From Chamaea fasciata (Eukaryota; Chordata; Aves; Passeriformes; Sylviidae), in contig JARCOQ010000005.1 of the NCBI GenBank assembly GCA_029207755.1, positions 62,321,414 to 62,385,413 of the forward strand: a stretch of DNA of 64,000 nt, in the 5' to 3' direction. Made by a program: the position numbers and the translations under genes. The notes beneath the pieces are model-generated. The model searched no databases, had not been told where the DNA came from, and saw only the letters and a program-made list of their open reading frames with translations. Of this stretch, positions 1-21,895 are shown piece after piece. The number at the start of each line of letters is the position of its first letter. The stretch's first letter is position 1.

Positions 1-2636
<2,636 letters not shown>

Positions 2637-4909
2637 TTAACTATGGCTCGTATTTTCCTACAGGTGCTTCAAATTTTCTTCTGCTTTTGGTCTGCTGCTC
2701 TAAGAGCAGGGAGAGCAACAGAATCCCAAATGGGCTTGTGTGTTTGACTGATCAGTGCTGCCCTGACAGACTGTTGGCAGCAGAGAAATGCTCTACACTG
2801 GATGGACTGGAATGTCTCTCTTTTTCCTTCTCTTTGCTGCAAGTTGTTCAGTGTAGAGATTGTTTTGGTGAGTGTGCGTGCACATACGCATTTCACTCAG
2901 CAGGGCTCTTTTCCAGGCAGGGGTCTTGGAATGACTGTTGCAGCAGAGGAGCAGCTTAGCAATCTCTCATCCTGCCTGCCAGAGGTGTTCAGCCTATTCT
3001 TTCCTAAAAAACTAAAACTCAAAGAAAAAGAAGTTACTTTTCCAACCCCTAACTGAATCTTACTATGCCTGTCATTAGAAATAACTCTGTCTCAATTTTC
3101 CTTCTATTAGCTCCATATTTCATACCAGAAATATGCCTTTCTCTCCCTGTCAAAGTCAGTTCTCCTTAACAGGATTCACTGTCCTGACTTTTATGTTACT
3201 GCAACATGCAATCAAGGACAATATTGATAAGCAGCAAACCCTCTACAGCCTTTTAAGTTGAAGGAATTGGGATCACTGTCCTAGTAACAGAAGGACCAAA
3301 CAAACCATTTTTCTAGGCCCAGAATACCTAGGATTCATTTATACTGCTGTCAGAGAAAAAGAAGATGAGCACAAATACTTAAAAAAATCTGAATTTTAGG
3401 GAATTCATACCACTCTATAGGCCTGTTCTATAAAAAAGTAATCTGTTCTCAGCTCCTTACTGCAAAGTCTGCATTGTTTAAAGAGCCCCTGACACATTCC
3501 AGTTAACTTTTCACAACTGCAGGATTTTAACAGCATCTTATCATAACTGGTTTTGTACTTTCTTCACTAGATTCTCCCTCACCATCACTAGAGGCCAAGA
3601 TATCTGCATGTCAGTAGATGACTCCTTCACAATCAGCATTTGTGACCTTCCAAAATTGCTGAGCAGTGCCAGTATACAGTCTTTATGATCCTTTTAAATG
3701 TTTCTTCCCTTTCACACTTCTGAGAGCAGGGGATACTACTATAGTTTCTTTTCCAAAATCTAAGTCTTTCTGGTCTCTGTGCAATCTATCAGCCTTGAGA
3801 AGTACAGCTTTGGGGATTCAGTTCTAGGAAGGAGCAGGTAACATATGTAGTGATGCTCATCCTTTGGGCTCTGCAAGAAAACAGAAGATTCCATTTATGG
3901 CTGTTACTGTAACTTTGGTTTTATAGAGAGCTTAAAAGGCCCAGGCAAAATTCAAAGGCCTTGCTTGTGCTTGGCACTGTCCAAGAGTAGGAAACAATCC
4001 TGCCCACCAAAGTTTAGTCTGAAGCTGACCAAAGCTGCAGCAGGCACAAGTATCAAGCACAAGTAAAAGCAGAAACTGTCAGACGGAGCAACCTGTGTTG
4101 AATCTAGTGTTGAACCTGACTTATTCTCTAAGATATGGGATATAACCACAAAGATGCTGTTGATGTCAGCAATCCTTCCTGCACATTCCCTGCTGCTCTT
4201 GTCACCTGCAAATTTCATACAGTTGTCAATGTCTGAACTATTGGAAGGAATAAATGATAGTACCTTCAGGAAGAAATCAAAAAGCAGAGGGAACAAACTG
4301 ATAGAAGAGCCTGAAATCACTTGCACTGTCAAAGGTCAACATGAAAAGTGAGGTAAGAAAGAGAAAAAGATGTCTGGAAACAAGATGCTTGAAGTGCATA
4401 CAGGGAAACACAGAGATGTGGAGATACTTTCACAGTGAAATAAAACAGCAGGATATTCTCTGCAGAAATATTTTCAAGAGATTTGTAAGCATCTGACACC
4501 AAGTGCCCACGAAGGTGCTCTCAGCCCTCCTCTGCTGGGTAGGGGGGACAAGATAAGATGGAAAACAACTTGTATGTTAAGGCAGTTTACTAAAGCAAAA
4601 CCAAAAGGTTGAGTGTACACCAACCAAGAGAAAAATGGAAGATTTTATTTTCTCCTTCCCATCAAGTGATGTCTGGCCACTTCCAGGGAAGCATGGCTTC
4701 AGCACCCATAGTTGTTCCTCCAGAAGGCAAACATTCTAAATAACGAATGCCTTGCCTTCCTCCATTTCTTAGCTTTTATATCTATCTGAGCTGACATCAT
4801 TTGGCATGGATTGTCCCTGTTCATTTTGGCTCAGCTGCATTAGTCATGTCCCCTCCCAAGATCTTGCCCTCTTGCAGATGGGGGGCAGAATGATGGAGAC
4901 ACAGCACTG

Positions 4910-5020
4910 ATCCAGTGCCACTGTGCTCAGCAGTAGCCAAAACACTGGAGAGCTATCAACACCTTTCCAGCTATCAATGCAAAGCACAGCACTGTGAGGG
5001 ATGCTATGGGGAAAGACCTC
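4910..5020 (+). repeat. Possible second copy of the same avian interspersed repeat
   Basis: GCAGTAGCCAAAACACTGG, then GCTATCAACACCTTTC and AAGCACAGCACTGTGAGGG, resembles the portion that precedes the tail seen at about 23.7 kb. The two copies here overlap only partly, so the link depends on memory of the wider family. Confidence 0.38.
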
Positions 5021-6049
5021 CAGTTCAGCCACAATCAGTACAGGTGGTAAGGTCAAAGTGGAGGGGCTCTCCAAAACCAAACTGGGAGTTGAGGCATGCT
5101 CAGACAAGAAGCCCAGCAGCACTGATCTCTGAGGAGAATCACCTGCCCTTGAGGTGGACTCAGTGGCATAAGAGACTGATGCAAAGGGAAGAAGAAATCA
5201 CTGCTAACATCCAGATGTTGAACTTGAGTGACAAAGGACAACAGAGGCCATTTAAACTGCGATAATGGCAGGGAGGACTTTTTTAGAGGAAAAATAACCT
5301 TCCATTTTCTTCTCATAACTTGGCTAATGGTCTACTCTTTGGACAACCAGCTGAAAATCTAACTTCTTCCCACTGGAAGAAAATTTACCTTTTAATTTTC
5401 TGTGGAATTACTTTTTCTCCTGCTTTGACTGGAGGTGCTATCTGCTGGTTGACTGGTTCTGTTACACTTTAGGAATAGAAAAATTTTCACTGTTGGTGCT
5501 GTCAGATATGTGGAATATAATGTAGGGAACACATTTGCCTATTTTGCAAGCTAGCACAGGGTAAACTATGTAATTCTTCCACTATCCTGATAAGGGCTTC
5601 TTTTGTGATCCAGTAGTATTGATTCAGTATCCACTTTCCTTTCTAGTCCTTTTCCCCCAAACTCCAAAATAAGGATTTATGACTATGTAGAGCTAGCTCT
5701 CTTTGTGCTAGTGTTGTCCAGGAAACCATTTCCCAGGTATCTTTGTGTTCAGACCTGATGTGTGTCATTCTGACACAGTGAAGGCAGGGTTAAATTTTAA
5801 ATCTAAGCAACCATACTTTTCACAAAGCAGTGAAGAAATGAATCTTAAATCACAAGAGTCTCCTCACGGGTTGAATGAACTCCAGCATGTTGATATCAAT
5901 CTTCTAATCTGCATAGTTATTTTCAAAAATTAACACAGAATTCTCATCCTCATGCAAGTAAATAGTAAGATCATACCCATTTTTTGAGGATAGAGAAGCT
6001 CAGACTTTGAAAATTTAGCAACCTAATCCTAAAGCACTGCACTCTGGGG

Positions 6050-6074
6050 AAAAAAAAAAAAAGAAAAAAAAAGA
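6050..6074. repeat. A-rich tract
   Basis: Two A-runs separated by one G. There is no retrocopy-like sequence upstream that I can recognise. Confidence 0.9.
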
Positions 6075-7902
6075 GTCCATTAACTCAAATGTGCTTCCAG
6101 CATCAGGATTCAGTAAGAGGTTGGTTGCAAGTAACAAATATGGCAGTCACTGAATCCGTGGTCACAACTGGAGAGTTGTCAACCCACTGGTAAATTCATT
6201 AGAATGCTCTTCCTCTCTGCAAAAGCAATGAATTAACAGACTACAAAGGCAACCAACACAAAAACCCCAATAAGCACTATCTGAACTATCTTCCTAGCTG
6301 AGATGATGAAAAATTAGCTGAAGCTACTTCACAACTCATGTTGTGGGGGACAGGTATAAAACCTGTGGATGGAGTTGGGATGCCGTGTCCTAACTCATGC
6401 TAAATGTGTCACTGGAAGCCAAGGGCACATTTTACACAAATGTGTCAGGAAAGAACTTCCGTGCTAGCTGTGACACCTGCAGATAAGCAGCCTGTCTCAC
6501 TGTTTTGTGTTAGGAGTCACTGTAGGATGACCCAAACACCTTACTTTCAGCAACTAGAAGAAGCTTTTACCTCTGAGGCAATGACAAGATGACCTCAGTA
6601 ACTATACTAAACGGGAAATCTTTAAATGATACATTCCCTTTTGTACTTCACAGAAGACGAAGGCAGGACTAAAAGGGTGTTTGATGGAGATAAAAACACT
6701 GAAATGGTTTTACTTAGCAGCTGTGAAAAAGCTCAATTAGCACAAATCTAAGCGCAAAGCAACAGATAAATAAAGGGGTAGGTAACCATCAGCTCCATCA
6801 GCTTCTCCTTCAAAACTGGTTGTAACTTTTCTTGTATGACACCTTCAAAATATGTTTAAAATATTTCTCAGAATTTCTTTCTTTCTGAGAATATATTATC
6901 TGCAGAGACACAATATGCAATATATGTAAATCAGCAAACTTTCAGTGAGAAGGACTCGCCTGGCTTATGCTGTACAAAACGATGCCTGAAATACCACACT
7001 ATTTCCAGTTGTTTATGGTTGTTCTATCTAAGGAAATGAGGATAAAAATGTTTTACATCTCTCTCTAACAAACAATTGCTGCCATTCAGACAGATAGCAC
7101 TAATCAGCTATTTGCAGAGGCAGTGGGAACAGTCAATGCAGAAAGACACAGGGTATCCATATATAAAATAATATCAATGCACCTCCGTGCTACTTTGCTT
7201 AGGAAAATCACTACTGAAAAAAACAACAAAAGCCTGTAGTGCACATTAAAAAAAATAAAAAAATTAAAAAAAAAAATCCAATCACTTTTTAAAGAGCTGA
7301 TAGTAGCAGATAGCAACTTCAATATTTCCAGGCAACAGAGACTCTCAGTCAGAGTTAAGGTGGTATGGGCCTTAAAAAGGCTGGCAGGGTAACACAAAGT
7401 CTCAGAGGCAGCAGCTTTAGACAGCACATCAGTTTTTTTCTGAAACATGACCAATGCACCACAACGGTGCATTTAGTTTTGTAATACAAGATCACCCTAT
7501 GAGAATTATTTCTATGGTTGTAGTATCTCAAGGAAATGGTGGTACTTAATTGTGTCTTCTCTCTTCTTCCTTTCATTGCTGGCTCCATCCATGTACTGTG
7601 AAGCAGCATGAGAGAATAAGTTCCTTTTCTAGCACTAAATGACAGTATCAATAGCTGCCATCCTTTCTGTGTCCAGCATTGATCTGAAGAAATGTACCAG
7701 TATGCAACACTAACCTAGAAGAACAGAGAAATGAAGAACAACTCTTCCTCCATGTATCTGGAGATGGCTAACGTGTGCAGGGGACAGAATAATTTTGGAG
7801 TGCTCATAACAACTTGAAAAGACTTCAACAAAATAAGAGGGAAACAAGCTGACACAGTATGCTAGTATCAATGATACAACTGAAATTCAGCATCTTGAAA
7901 GC

Positions 7903-8330
7903 CATAGAATGGTTTGGGCTGGAATGCATCTCTAAAGGTCATCTAGCCCAACCTCCCTGCAGTGAGCAGGGACATCTTCAACTAGATCAGGTTGCTCAGA
8001 GCCGCATCCAGCCTGACCTTGAATATTTGCAGGGATGGGGTACCAACCACCTATCTGGGCAACCTGTACCAGTGTTTTGCCATCCTCTTCACAAAAATCT
8101 TACTCCTTGCATCTCATCTAAATCTCCCATCTTTTAGTTTAAAACCACTCCTCCTTGTCCTGTCTCAACAAGTTCTGCAAAAAAAGTTCGTCTCCATCTT
8201 TCTTATTAAGCCCCGTGTATGTACTGGAAGGCCATAATGAGGTCTCCGTAAAGCCTTCACTTCTCCAGGCTGAATAACCTTAACTCTTTGATCCCTTCCT
8301 CATAGAAGAGGTACTCCACCCCTCTGAATA
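7903..8330 (-). mobile_element. CR1 LINE, 5'-truncated 3' fragment
   Basis: On the plus strand it begins CATAGAATGGTTTGGGCTGG and runs through TCAGGTTGCTCAGAGCC, AGGGATGGGGTACC, GGGCAACCTGTACCAGTG, CTCCTTGTCCTGTC and TCTCCAGGCTGAATAACC. This is the reverse complement of the CR1 3' end, whose terminal octamer repeat resembles ATTCTATG. The element is therefore inserted on the minus strand with its 3' end at 7903 and, as is usual for CR1, truncated at its 5' end. It is the best preserved CR1 copy in the window and the main support for an avian source. Confidence 0.9.
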
Positions 8331-9290
8331 GTGAATTTGGCTCGTACATGTCTTACAGAGTTAAGCCTGAAACAAAGAAACTCCTCCATAAGTTCGTGAT
8401 ACCAGAAGACATATTTTCCTTTACATTCCAAAGCCCCCGGCTTATGAACTGACAGGGAACACCTACAGGCAGGCCCTTACTGGAACACTTTGATCAACTT
8501 TTACCAAATTAGAACAGAGATGAAAAGCAAAACTGGTCAGGATAAAGGAACTGACATTCTCCTGTCTGGCCACAGGGTGTCCTCCTTGCTCTATGCTTTG
8601 GCCTCAGATGACCAGCCTCTGCAGGGGAAAAAGGTCTTTATTAAAAAAAAAGCTCAGTTAATGTATTAGAAGTCTGTAGTTTGCTCAGCCCAACCTGATC
8701 ACATGCAGTATGATACAATACACACTGATGTTACTCCTCCCAGTTTCCTTTTGACAATTATTTTGCCTTGACAGGTCCTGGCAATGCAGTCATATTTTTG
8801 AGCTGGTTAGACTCATCACCCTCTTTCCAAGATAAGGAACTGAATTAAGAGTGTGTCACATGGACAACAAGATCAGTAATGCTCTACAAGTTTTTTCTGT
8901 CACTGACATTAAGAACCAGAGGTGTTTAGAGAAAGTGCCTGGTTCACATCCCTGCTAATAAACGACGCTCTTGGACATTTAATAATACTTAACCCAGTTC
9001 AATTTTCAAATTGGTTTTTCTGCAGCCCTGAGGAGATTATTCTAATGGCTAACGAGGCTCACATTCAGACCTCTGTTTTTTCTTTCATAACCATTTTGCT
9101 TTACTTTCCAGTTACAAGTCCCTTCTTCTACTCTAAAAATTCTTGTGCCTTGCTGGGCATTGTCACACTGCAAACGTTTATAAGCTGCTGTTTCCAGATG
9201 TGCTCAAGCTGTTTTGGGAGTATGTGAGAAGGGTGGGGTGTGGAGAGGCGAAATTGTGGGTGCCAGTGGGAATTCCCTCACTGTCCACTA

Positions 9291-14117
<4,827 letters not shown>

Positions 14118-14885
14118 TTAGCAAACCAGAGAGAACCAGGAGGCTGGGAACTTGCAGAATGACACAACGAGGAATGGAAGTGGAACATACAGAGTAGCAG
14201 GGTTTTCCTGAGCTTCTTGTTACTGCACAAGAGATTAGAAGGAAGGGCTTGCAAGTAAATTTGTGATGCAGAGAGCACACTGTATTGGGGTCTATATATT
14301 CTAAATACTACCTGTATTACATACTTTCAAGATCCAGACTAGCAATGAAACAGTGACCAACCACAGGTTGAATAATCATCAAGTCTCAAAGTTAATATTC
14401 CAACGTGATGCATAATTTCACCCTTACCAGAAGCAGTGTTTCACACTAGTCACAGACATTCTCCACTAGACAACACTCAGCAGCAGATTCAGCATCGAGA
14501 TATTCCCCTCTGCAGGAGAACAGCAACTGCTGCTACCAGCATGGACAGACAGCTGGAAAAGTAACGTCTTTAACTGATCATTACTCCTTCTCTTGAGATT
14601 TATGTTCCCTCCGCTGCAGAGGTGCCAGAAGAAAGCCTACACTTTAAATGGGATTTATGGTTCTGGATACCTAGTTGGAGAAATCTGGAGGATGGTAGAT
14701 AACTTCCCGGCTCCCTTGAAAACCAAGCCTCTTCAAAGTCAAAATGGCTACCTCAAAGCAATCTAATCCCTAGCCTCTTAGAAATGTAGCTTTAAGAGAA
14801 TAAAGTTTTGCTCTGGGGAAAAGCAGAAGTGAAAAACTGACCAAATGTCTGTGCAGATGACCCATTCCTAAACTAAATATTTTTG

Positions 14886-14956
14886 GGGTTGAACCAGTCA
14901 GTCACTGAAAGGTCCCTTCCAAACCAAACTATTCCATGATTATATGATTCTGTGAT
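14886..14956 (+). mobile_element. CR1 LINE 3' tail
   Basis: The segment reads GGTCCCTTCCAAACCAAAC, then ATTCCATGATTATATGATTCTGTGA. This is the terminal part of CR1 with its octamer-like repeats (ATTCCATG, ATTCTGTG). Only the last 70 or so bases are recognisable, either a strongly 5'-truncated insertion or the surviving end of an old one. Confidence 0.8.
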
Positions 14957-17391
14957 TTTAAAGCCAAACATCTAGCTAGGATATTGAGAATGCATTAATT
15001 TAAAAGGAAAAAACAGTAAATAAATCATACTTGAAGTAAAATGCTATGAAGATGAAAATTTTTTATGGTTTTAACATGTGAAATTGAGTTCAGTATCTAT
15101 TGCTGTAAAATGTAGGTTACTAACAAAGGCATCATTTTTATATTTGATTTCTTAAAAGCATCTTGTAAGAGCAATAGGTAATTAGTAAAATATTCATCAG
15201 CAAATTAGAAAAATACCCATTATATAGGAACTTTAAAAATTTTGATCACAGTGTACCTCAAAACTATTTTTTTAAAAAGAATATTGAATTACAGACATCT
15301 TTTTGTCCTGCTCAGAACAATTAAAGTAATAGTTTCACCATCATAAAAAAAAAAGAAAAGAAAAGGTAGGTATTTCTTGTTCTGTGTTAAGAAGAGTTGT
15401 TGTTCTTGGAACTGTAAGCATAATGGCTGCCATCCACAGTAATGCTTACAACTGACTGTTTTCTTGTGAAAGCTGATGGAATAATTCCTGGTATTTTCCT
15501 GTACATCACTCTATAATCTTCTGAATAATGGAAATACCTGCTTTGATTTCAATGAGTTTTGGATCAGGCTGTCATTCTACTCTGCTATTGTTCTGCACAG
15601 ATCTTAAAACACTCCTCAAGAGGGACTGCTTTTAGAAAAATGAGAGTTTGAATCTTGACAAATCTTTACTCAGGCAAAACTTCTATTGATATCAAGATCT
15701 CTTTTAAGTGGAATAGAAATCAGGGGTTCTTTTACGTATCCTCAGAGTTTCATTCTTTCTCCTTTACAAATCGTCATTCAGCTGAGCCTGCACTCTGTTT
15801 TCAAAATCAAAATCATGTTCAAATAATATTTGAATTAAACTCAGTATTTACAACAATGAATAGAAAGTGTCTCGTATCTTTCTGTTTCTTTCTTGAAAAG
15901 CGACGTTAGTTTGCCCCTAACAGAATTATTAAGGAGATGATTGAAATTTAAATGGTTAAAACAACAGCAATGCACATTTCATGGGTACCTTACCATCCCT
16001 CTGGATGTACAAATGACCAGGCCAGAAGATTTTAATTGCACAGCAGTTATTCATCAGGCAGTCACCGAATAATTATCAGATTGCATTTGGGTTGAAAGCT
16101 AAGATGCTATAAATACTTAATTATGAGTTCAAGAATAACATTTGGAGCTAAATTATGGCTTTGTGCACTACTGAACCGTGGGTGGGAGAACAGGAGGAGA
16201 CACAGGCTCTTAGGAGTCCCACCTTTTTAATGGTGAAACTCACCAAATCACAAAGTTGGTGATGGAGGCAAAGGAGAGAACGTAAAATTTCCCTAATAAA
16301 ATTTTTTTCTACAGCATACACATTATGTGGATCCATTATTTAAAGACAACTCTTAGCTTGGTTTGAAGTTTGCTCCTAAGTCTTCTTTAAAAGATGTGTT
16401 TATAATGGGAATGCTGACATATCTACGCAAACAGCTGCTTAAATACAGTCCACAATCAAAATAAGACCCTTAGTATCAGCTGGATTTGGTAAAATCCATT
16501 ATGGATTTTTTTTTCCCCATTATGGATGCCTCCATTATATTGATAAAGATATGCCTAACCCGGCAAAGATTTCTCAGCTGTAGAGACAGCATGTATTCTC
16601 ATAAGCAAGTACCTGCTAAGCAAAGATTCTGTGTTTATAGAAGAGTTTCAATGCTAAGGCTACTTGCCACGTAGCTTGTGGGAAATGTGACCCCTAGGAA
16701 ACACTCTCACAGTTGAAAAATATATTATTTTCAGATTGTGTGGGGTAGATGCTGTCTTAGGAAATACTGGATTGGGAAACAACACGTGCCTTCATTAGCA
16801 TCATTGTGCTATTTGGTTCAGAAATAAAAATATCGGCCACGATATGCATAATGCCCAAAGAAAGAGACAAATACATAAAGAAATATGGGCTAAATTATTT
16901 CTCCGGGACACCAGCTGTGGCACAGGATCAGGCTCCATCTCAGGAAAAGTTGTTTTTGAAGCTAGGCTGGTCAGAGAAATAATTCAGCCTTGATCTTCCA
17001 GGTCTACTTGTCTACTGCATTTCTATGAGATGAGGTGTTTGTAATCCTATGCCAGATGGCAGACCTGTATGATACATGGCAATACAACATGTACCTTTCA
17101 CTGGTAAACTGGTTACTCTGCTCATGCATCTTCCTTCTTAAGGCTGTTCCTAATGTAAGCAAGTTTGTAATTGGCTTAGTTTTTTTCCTAAACTGCTGTG
17201 TCACTGAAACAATTTATTTCCCAGCAATACCCAGGAATTCATATCAGATGAGATCAATTAAAAATCCAAGATCAGAAGTATTTTCTGAGGGATAAGATAT
17301 CAAAAAAAGATCAAAGCCCACCAACAAACAGTGTCATGTGTCTAGAGGCCAGTTAGATCTTGGGAAAGGGGATAAGACCCCTAATGTAGAC

Positions 17392-17512
17392 TCTCTCATC
17401 AGGTGTTTAAGTTGAGGCATCACTAGACTTAAGTCACTTGCCCAATATCACACCAACACAACAAGAACTGAGCAGCTTAGATGAAAACTTGGAACTTCCA
17501 GATCATCTTTCC
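17392..17512 (+). mobile_element. MIR-like SINE remnant
   Basis: TTGAGGCATCACTAGACTTA then AGTCACTTGCCCAATATCAC and ACC follows the MIR core pattern 'gaggc ... ttaagt.acttgccca..gtcacac'. Downstream, GAACTGAGCAGCTTAGATG and AACTTGGAACTTCCAG could be the eroded 3' half. Confidence 0.52.
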
Positions 17513-20500
17513 TTTTCCCAAGTGTGCACAGTTAAGTTTCATAGCACAAAATCAACTCAGCTTAGCCACTGAACTGAAAACTGACACCAGCCCAGGATGT
17601 AACTAAAATCTGGTTATAAACTGCAGCAGTTTCATTTTCTCCTGTGTAGCTGTCCCAGTTCCCACCAGTAAGGGATTTGGATTGCAACATTTAGCACTTT
17701 AAAGGTGTATGAATTAACAGCTGCCTTCAGCATGGCATAAACAAAGCAGATGATGATATAGAGAAGAAAAAGCATTCAGAGTCTTGTTTTGGATGACCTA
17801 CATAAAGTCCTTCTGGCCACTCCAATGATCAGTAATAAAAGCCAGACTAGTCCCACATCAATTAAACTTTTATTCCTCCCACTCCATAAAATTTTGTACA
17901 TTTGCTACGGGTCAAATTGAGCCTTCTGTGAAACAATGCCATGCTAAGGACAAAGAGGATAGTGCCTGAGCAAACCTACCTGGCAAGAGGAATTTTGCTG
18001 CAGCATGTGAAAACCACTAATACTCCTGCTAAATGAAAGTGATGGCTTAACCTGACTGCAAATATTCAACACAACTGAGAATGCAATTTTTAGGCACATG
18101 GCACATCTCAGACAGTTCTGTATATAAGAAGTACAACTCGCCTTGATCTTAGCTACAGATGTCAGATTTGGTAGTCCTCTGCATCTCCTTTCCCCAGACC
18201 CCTGACAAACCTTTTTGGCTGAGCTGTTCCCAGACCCCCTTGAAGCACAGTGTCTTGACAGGTAAGTCACCTTGCTTTTGTTGCCCCAGATTAGTCTTTG
18301 ACCTATTCCTTCTTATGTGGGAAGCTCTAAGGGTGTAAGTCAGTCCTAGTCCTGTGCCTCGTCCCATGCTCCCTATTCAAGCAGTCTGCCATCTCCTTAT
18401 ACCTACAGGCATCCAACTGTCCTTTCCTCTTCCTGGTACAAACACTCTCATTTCTGCTTTTGACCTGGATTTCATCTCTTTTGTATGTGAATCTGGATTT
18501 TTTCTCCTCCCTACTGTCCAGACATCACTGAGGGCAATGGGTGTCCTTAGAACAGAGTCCAAATACAGGTTTATGCTCTCAGCTCTACTGTCCAGCCAGA
18601 ACCTGGCATGGAGGATTCAGAGGAAATAGTCACAGAAAACTTAGTCCATATCCCCTGCCTGCAACACGCCCAACGCTGCTGTGTCACTGGGATATATATA
18701 ATCTGGACAGATGTATCGATGCACACTCCTAAGAATGAGTCTCCAGAGACCTGAGCCTCCTTAAAGTCAAAGCAAACACTACTGTCAATCTGTAAGCCAT
18801 TATTTTTCTGCATTATAATTCGCCTAATTTGACACCAGATTCGCAAAAGACATGTTCCTGGCCCAAAAGTCAGCTCCTCCTCTGAGGCATGGAGTATTTT
18901 CATGAAGAGGTCATCAGAAATTTTGGTGTGGGCAAACCTCCAAGCTTCTCCCCAAGTTTCACTTTAAAAAAAACGTGAGAAAAGAAAAAAAAGGCATAAC
19001 AGTGTGACCAGAAAAAAAAAATAAAATCCCAGTCCATGTGCTTCTCCATTTAATAATATTATCAACAGTTGAAAGCAGTATAATGGCAACTTTCAGGCAA
19101 GTAACAGGATGGTCTGCCAGCTCAGCATTTATTAACAACAACAGTTACAATAACAGAAACAACACAGCTGGGGGAGTCAGGATTTCACCTCAAAACTGCC
19201 ATATACCATCTGTTATTACTAGAGAAAGACTATGACATCACAAAATAGTAACTTTCAATTGCAGTTCTACAAATGAGGCTGTACTCTTGAAATTCAGCAG
19301 GAGTAAAGGGTGCTCAAAGCATCAGTCTGACTGCAAGTTCAGGGCTATGATACTCACTTGGAAGCTTCATTTGCATGCTATTTTTAGTCACTCAGAAATT
19401 GTTAATTTTGTTAGTAGTGTTCATACTGTGTGGTACCTTGCTGGAACCTCCTCCTTTTCTGGCGGATACTCTAAGGTGGCATGCACAGCATTTTCCTCAT
19501 ATTAAGAACCTTTGGTTTTGCACAAAAGAAGTAACTAAGTAAAAACATACTTAGTATGTAAGCAAGTGTGTTAAGGTACGGCTGGAGTTTTTTTTACACT
19601 GTTTCTTTTTATTGCTGATTTGAAAATTTGAGAAGAAAAACCTGAACACACCTTTTCCTCCTGTCTTTCCTGAAAGTCTTCTCTAATGGGAATGTACTGT
19701 CCTTTCCTTAAACTGAGTGGTATCAGTGATACACTTCCCACTGATCTTGCTCCGGGGCTTTGGATCAAGATACAGGCTTCACTAACGGGACACTCCATTA
19801 AACCTCCAGATTTAATGCTTTGGCAGAAGTACCTGGTGAGAAGCTGTCGGCAGGAAAGAAGTTTTATAAGAATGCTGAAAGGTTGAGTGTTTGCTTGGTC
19901 TAAAATCAGGCTTATAATGAACATCTCATAGAGAAACTATAGAGACTGGCTGGAAGATCCTGCTAAAATATTTTAGGCTTTAGAGTAGGTCCTTTAGAAT
20001 AAAATGCTGGATATAAGCATTAAAAGCCATTAGAAAATGTTCAGACTTGAGATTATTATATGCTTTGCCTTTTTGTATTTCCCAAAAATCTTCCACATTG
20101 CATCAAAATATGAAAGAATGTGTGGGGAAGGGGAAATAGCATGAAATAAGTAGGATGGAGTGACTAAGGGCATGCTCTAAGGCCCACTCAAGTCAATAAC
20201 TGTGTTTATAGGAGGATTTGGCTCATATTCTGAATTTTCCACCCAGAATCTGCTCAGAAGACAAAGGGATGATTGTAATACCAACTTGCAGAGAAGAGCC
20301 TGCTTTGCGTGACCTCACTCCAGCACATATTGAACAAGGGAGACTTAGGGTACCATTAGCTCATGGCAGGCCCCTGTTCTCAGCCTGTTCCTGCCATGCA
20401 GAGAGTCTTGAATATTTTTAGGAAGGGATGAAGCATTCATGTACATGCATACATATATGCATTTTTACATAAACAGAAAAATTATCCCCGTCTGTGGTTT

Positions 20501-21734
20501 TTTTGGCCTCCAGTGTTTCAGTTTCTGAGCCCCACCTGTTCTATACACTCCTATCTGCAACACTGTGGAACGTAGTAACAGTCCTGTTTGATGAAACTGA
20601 AGATCAGCATCTGATTAGATCAGGACAATGCAGTACATTATCCAAAGATGGCCTTCAGACCTCTTAAAATTCACTCTGTGGTATTATACTTTGATAGCAA
20701 ACATTAGAAAAAGGAAAGTACTGGTACTTCCACATGCATACAGACATAATAGATATTTAAATATACATGCGTTCACATGCATACACAGAGGAAGGGTAAG
20801 AGTGATTAAAGTGAAGTCCAATTACCTTTTAAACTAACGCCCCTTTACATCTCTCTGGCACTGTTAAGAGTCCTTAAAAAGGGAAGATACATAATTTACA
20901 TTCATTTTAAGGCCATCTCTGTACTGATGAGAAGTGTAAGGGGGCCTTAGAGAAACAGAATCAGACCAACAGTACCCACTGCCACACTTCCTTTTCCTGC
21001 TCTACAGATATTTGCATTACAAATAGAATGCCTTAATTACAGGTTGAATTGTAAATAAAACATCACTACAAATATTAAGCCATAGAAAAGCGGTGGCTGG
21101 TGTATTGGAACAAGACCTTAAGGGTATCTTTTGATACAGCCAGACTGTGAGTGAGACTCACACCAAGCTGCTGCTTCTTCCACAGCAGGGCTCAGTGCAT
21201 TTAGTGCTCAAGTAATTCTCTCCAATTATAAACAGCAGAGCTGTTCTGACATTTTTTCCACTGCTCCACAGTGCAGAGAAGCACAGGCTGCTGAAGGAGC
21301 ACCTTTTACCCACATACACTGCCTAACGTAAGAAAGCCCTGTTGTGTTTTGGAGAGTATCAATTTAGGGAAAAAAGGGAAAAATAATAGGAAAAGAAAGG
21401 ATTATTCAAACAGCAATTCCTACCTCATACATAACTGACTTAATAGATTTTATAGCGTTTTATGTAACATAAATGCTTATGAATCCTAATGGAAACCTAT
21501 GAATCTTGTCAGAGTGAACGTTCACCAGAGCCACCATCCCCTCCCCAGTTGTGAGCTGGCTGCCTAGGGGAGTGTAAAAGCTGGGTGAGTGTACACTGAG
21601 GACTACTCAAAACTCTACCCTAGATCTCAACTTGTGGTTCAAGGACTTTCAGCACCAAAGCTTAAAAGCTCCTGATTGATTTGCTTTCCAAGAAGAGTAA
21701 TTTTTGAAGATATGTATACTTTTAGAAACATTAC

Positions 21735-21895
21735 CTCCTGCTCAAAGCTTCATCACATTGTGAGTGAAATGTCTTTGTTTTGAACCTACTTGCTATTTCC
21801 ACTTCATGCCCCCTAATTCTTGTACAGGGAGGAATGACAGCGGTTTCCTCTTCACCTTACAAGATGTTCTGCTTCTGAAGATAATCCTGCAACAG
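21735..21895 (-). mobile_element. Possible ancient CR1-like LINE remnant
   Basis: The plus strand has TTTGAACCTACTTGCTATTTC, then CATGCCCCCTAATTCTTGTA and TTTCCTCTTCACC. These resemble the reverse complement of the CR1 3' region found in old reptile and bird copies (the stretch reading 'gaacctgc ... catgacccctagttcttgt'). The identity is low and rests on remembered family patterns only. Confidence 0.35.

Noticed and set aside
3952..4332. 126-codon open frame on the minus strand
   Set aside because: It has hydrophobic stretches but no recognisable family, no splice-site support in frame with LARGE1, and lies between two exons that join perfectly without it.
7104..7651. Two overlapping minus-strand open frames of 122 and 98 codons
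   Set aside because: Low-complexity (Phe-rich from a poly-T/A region) and matching no known protein.
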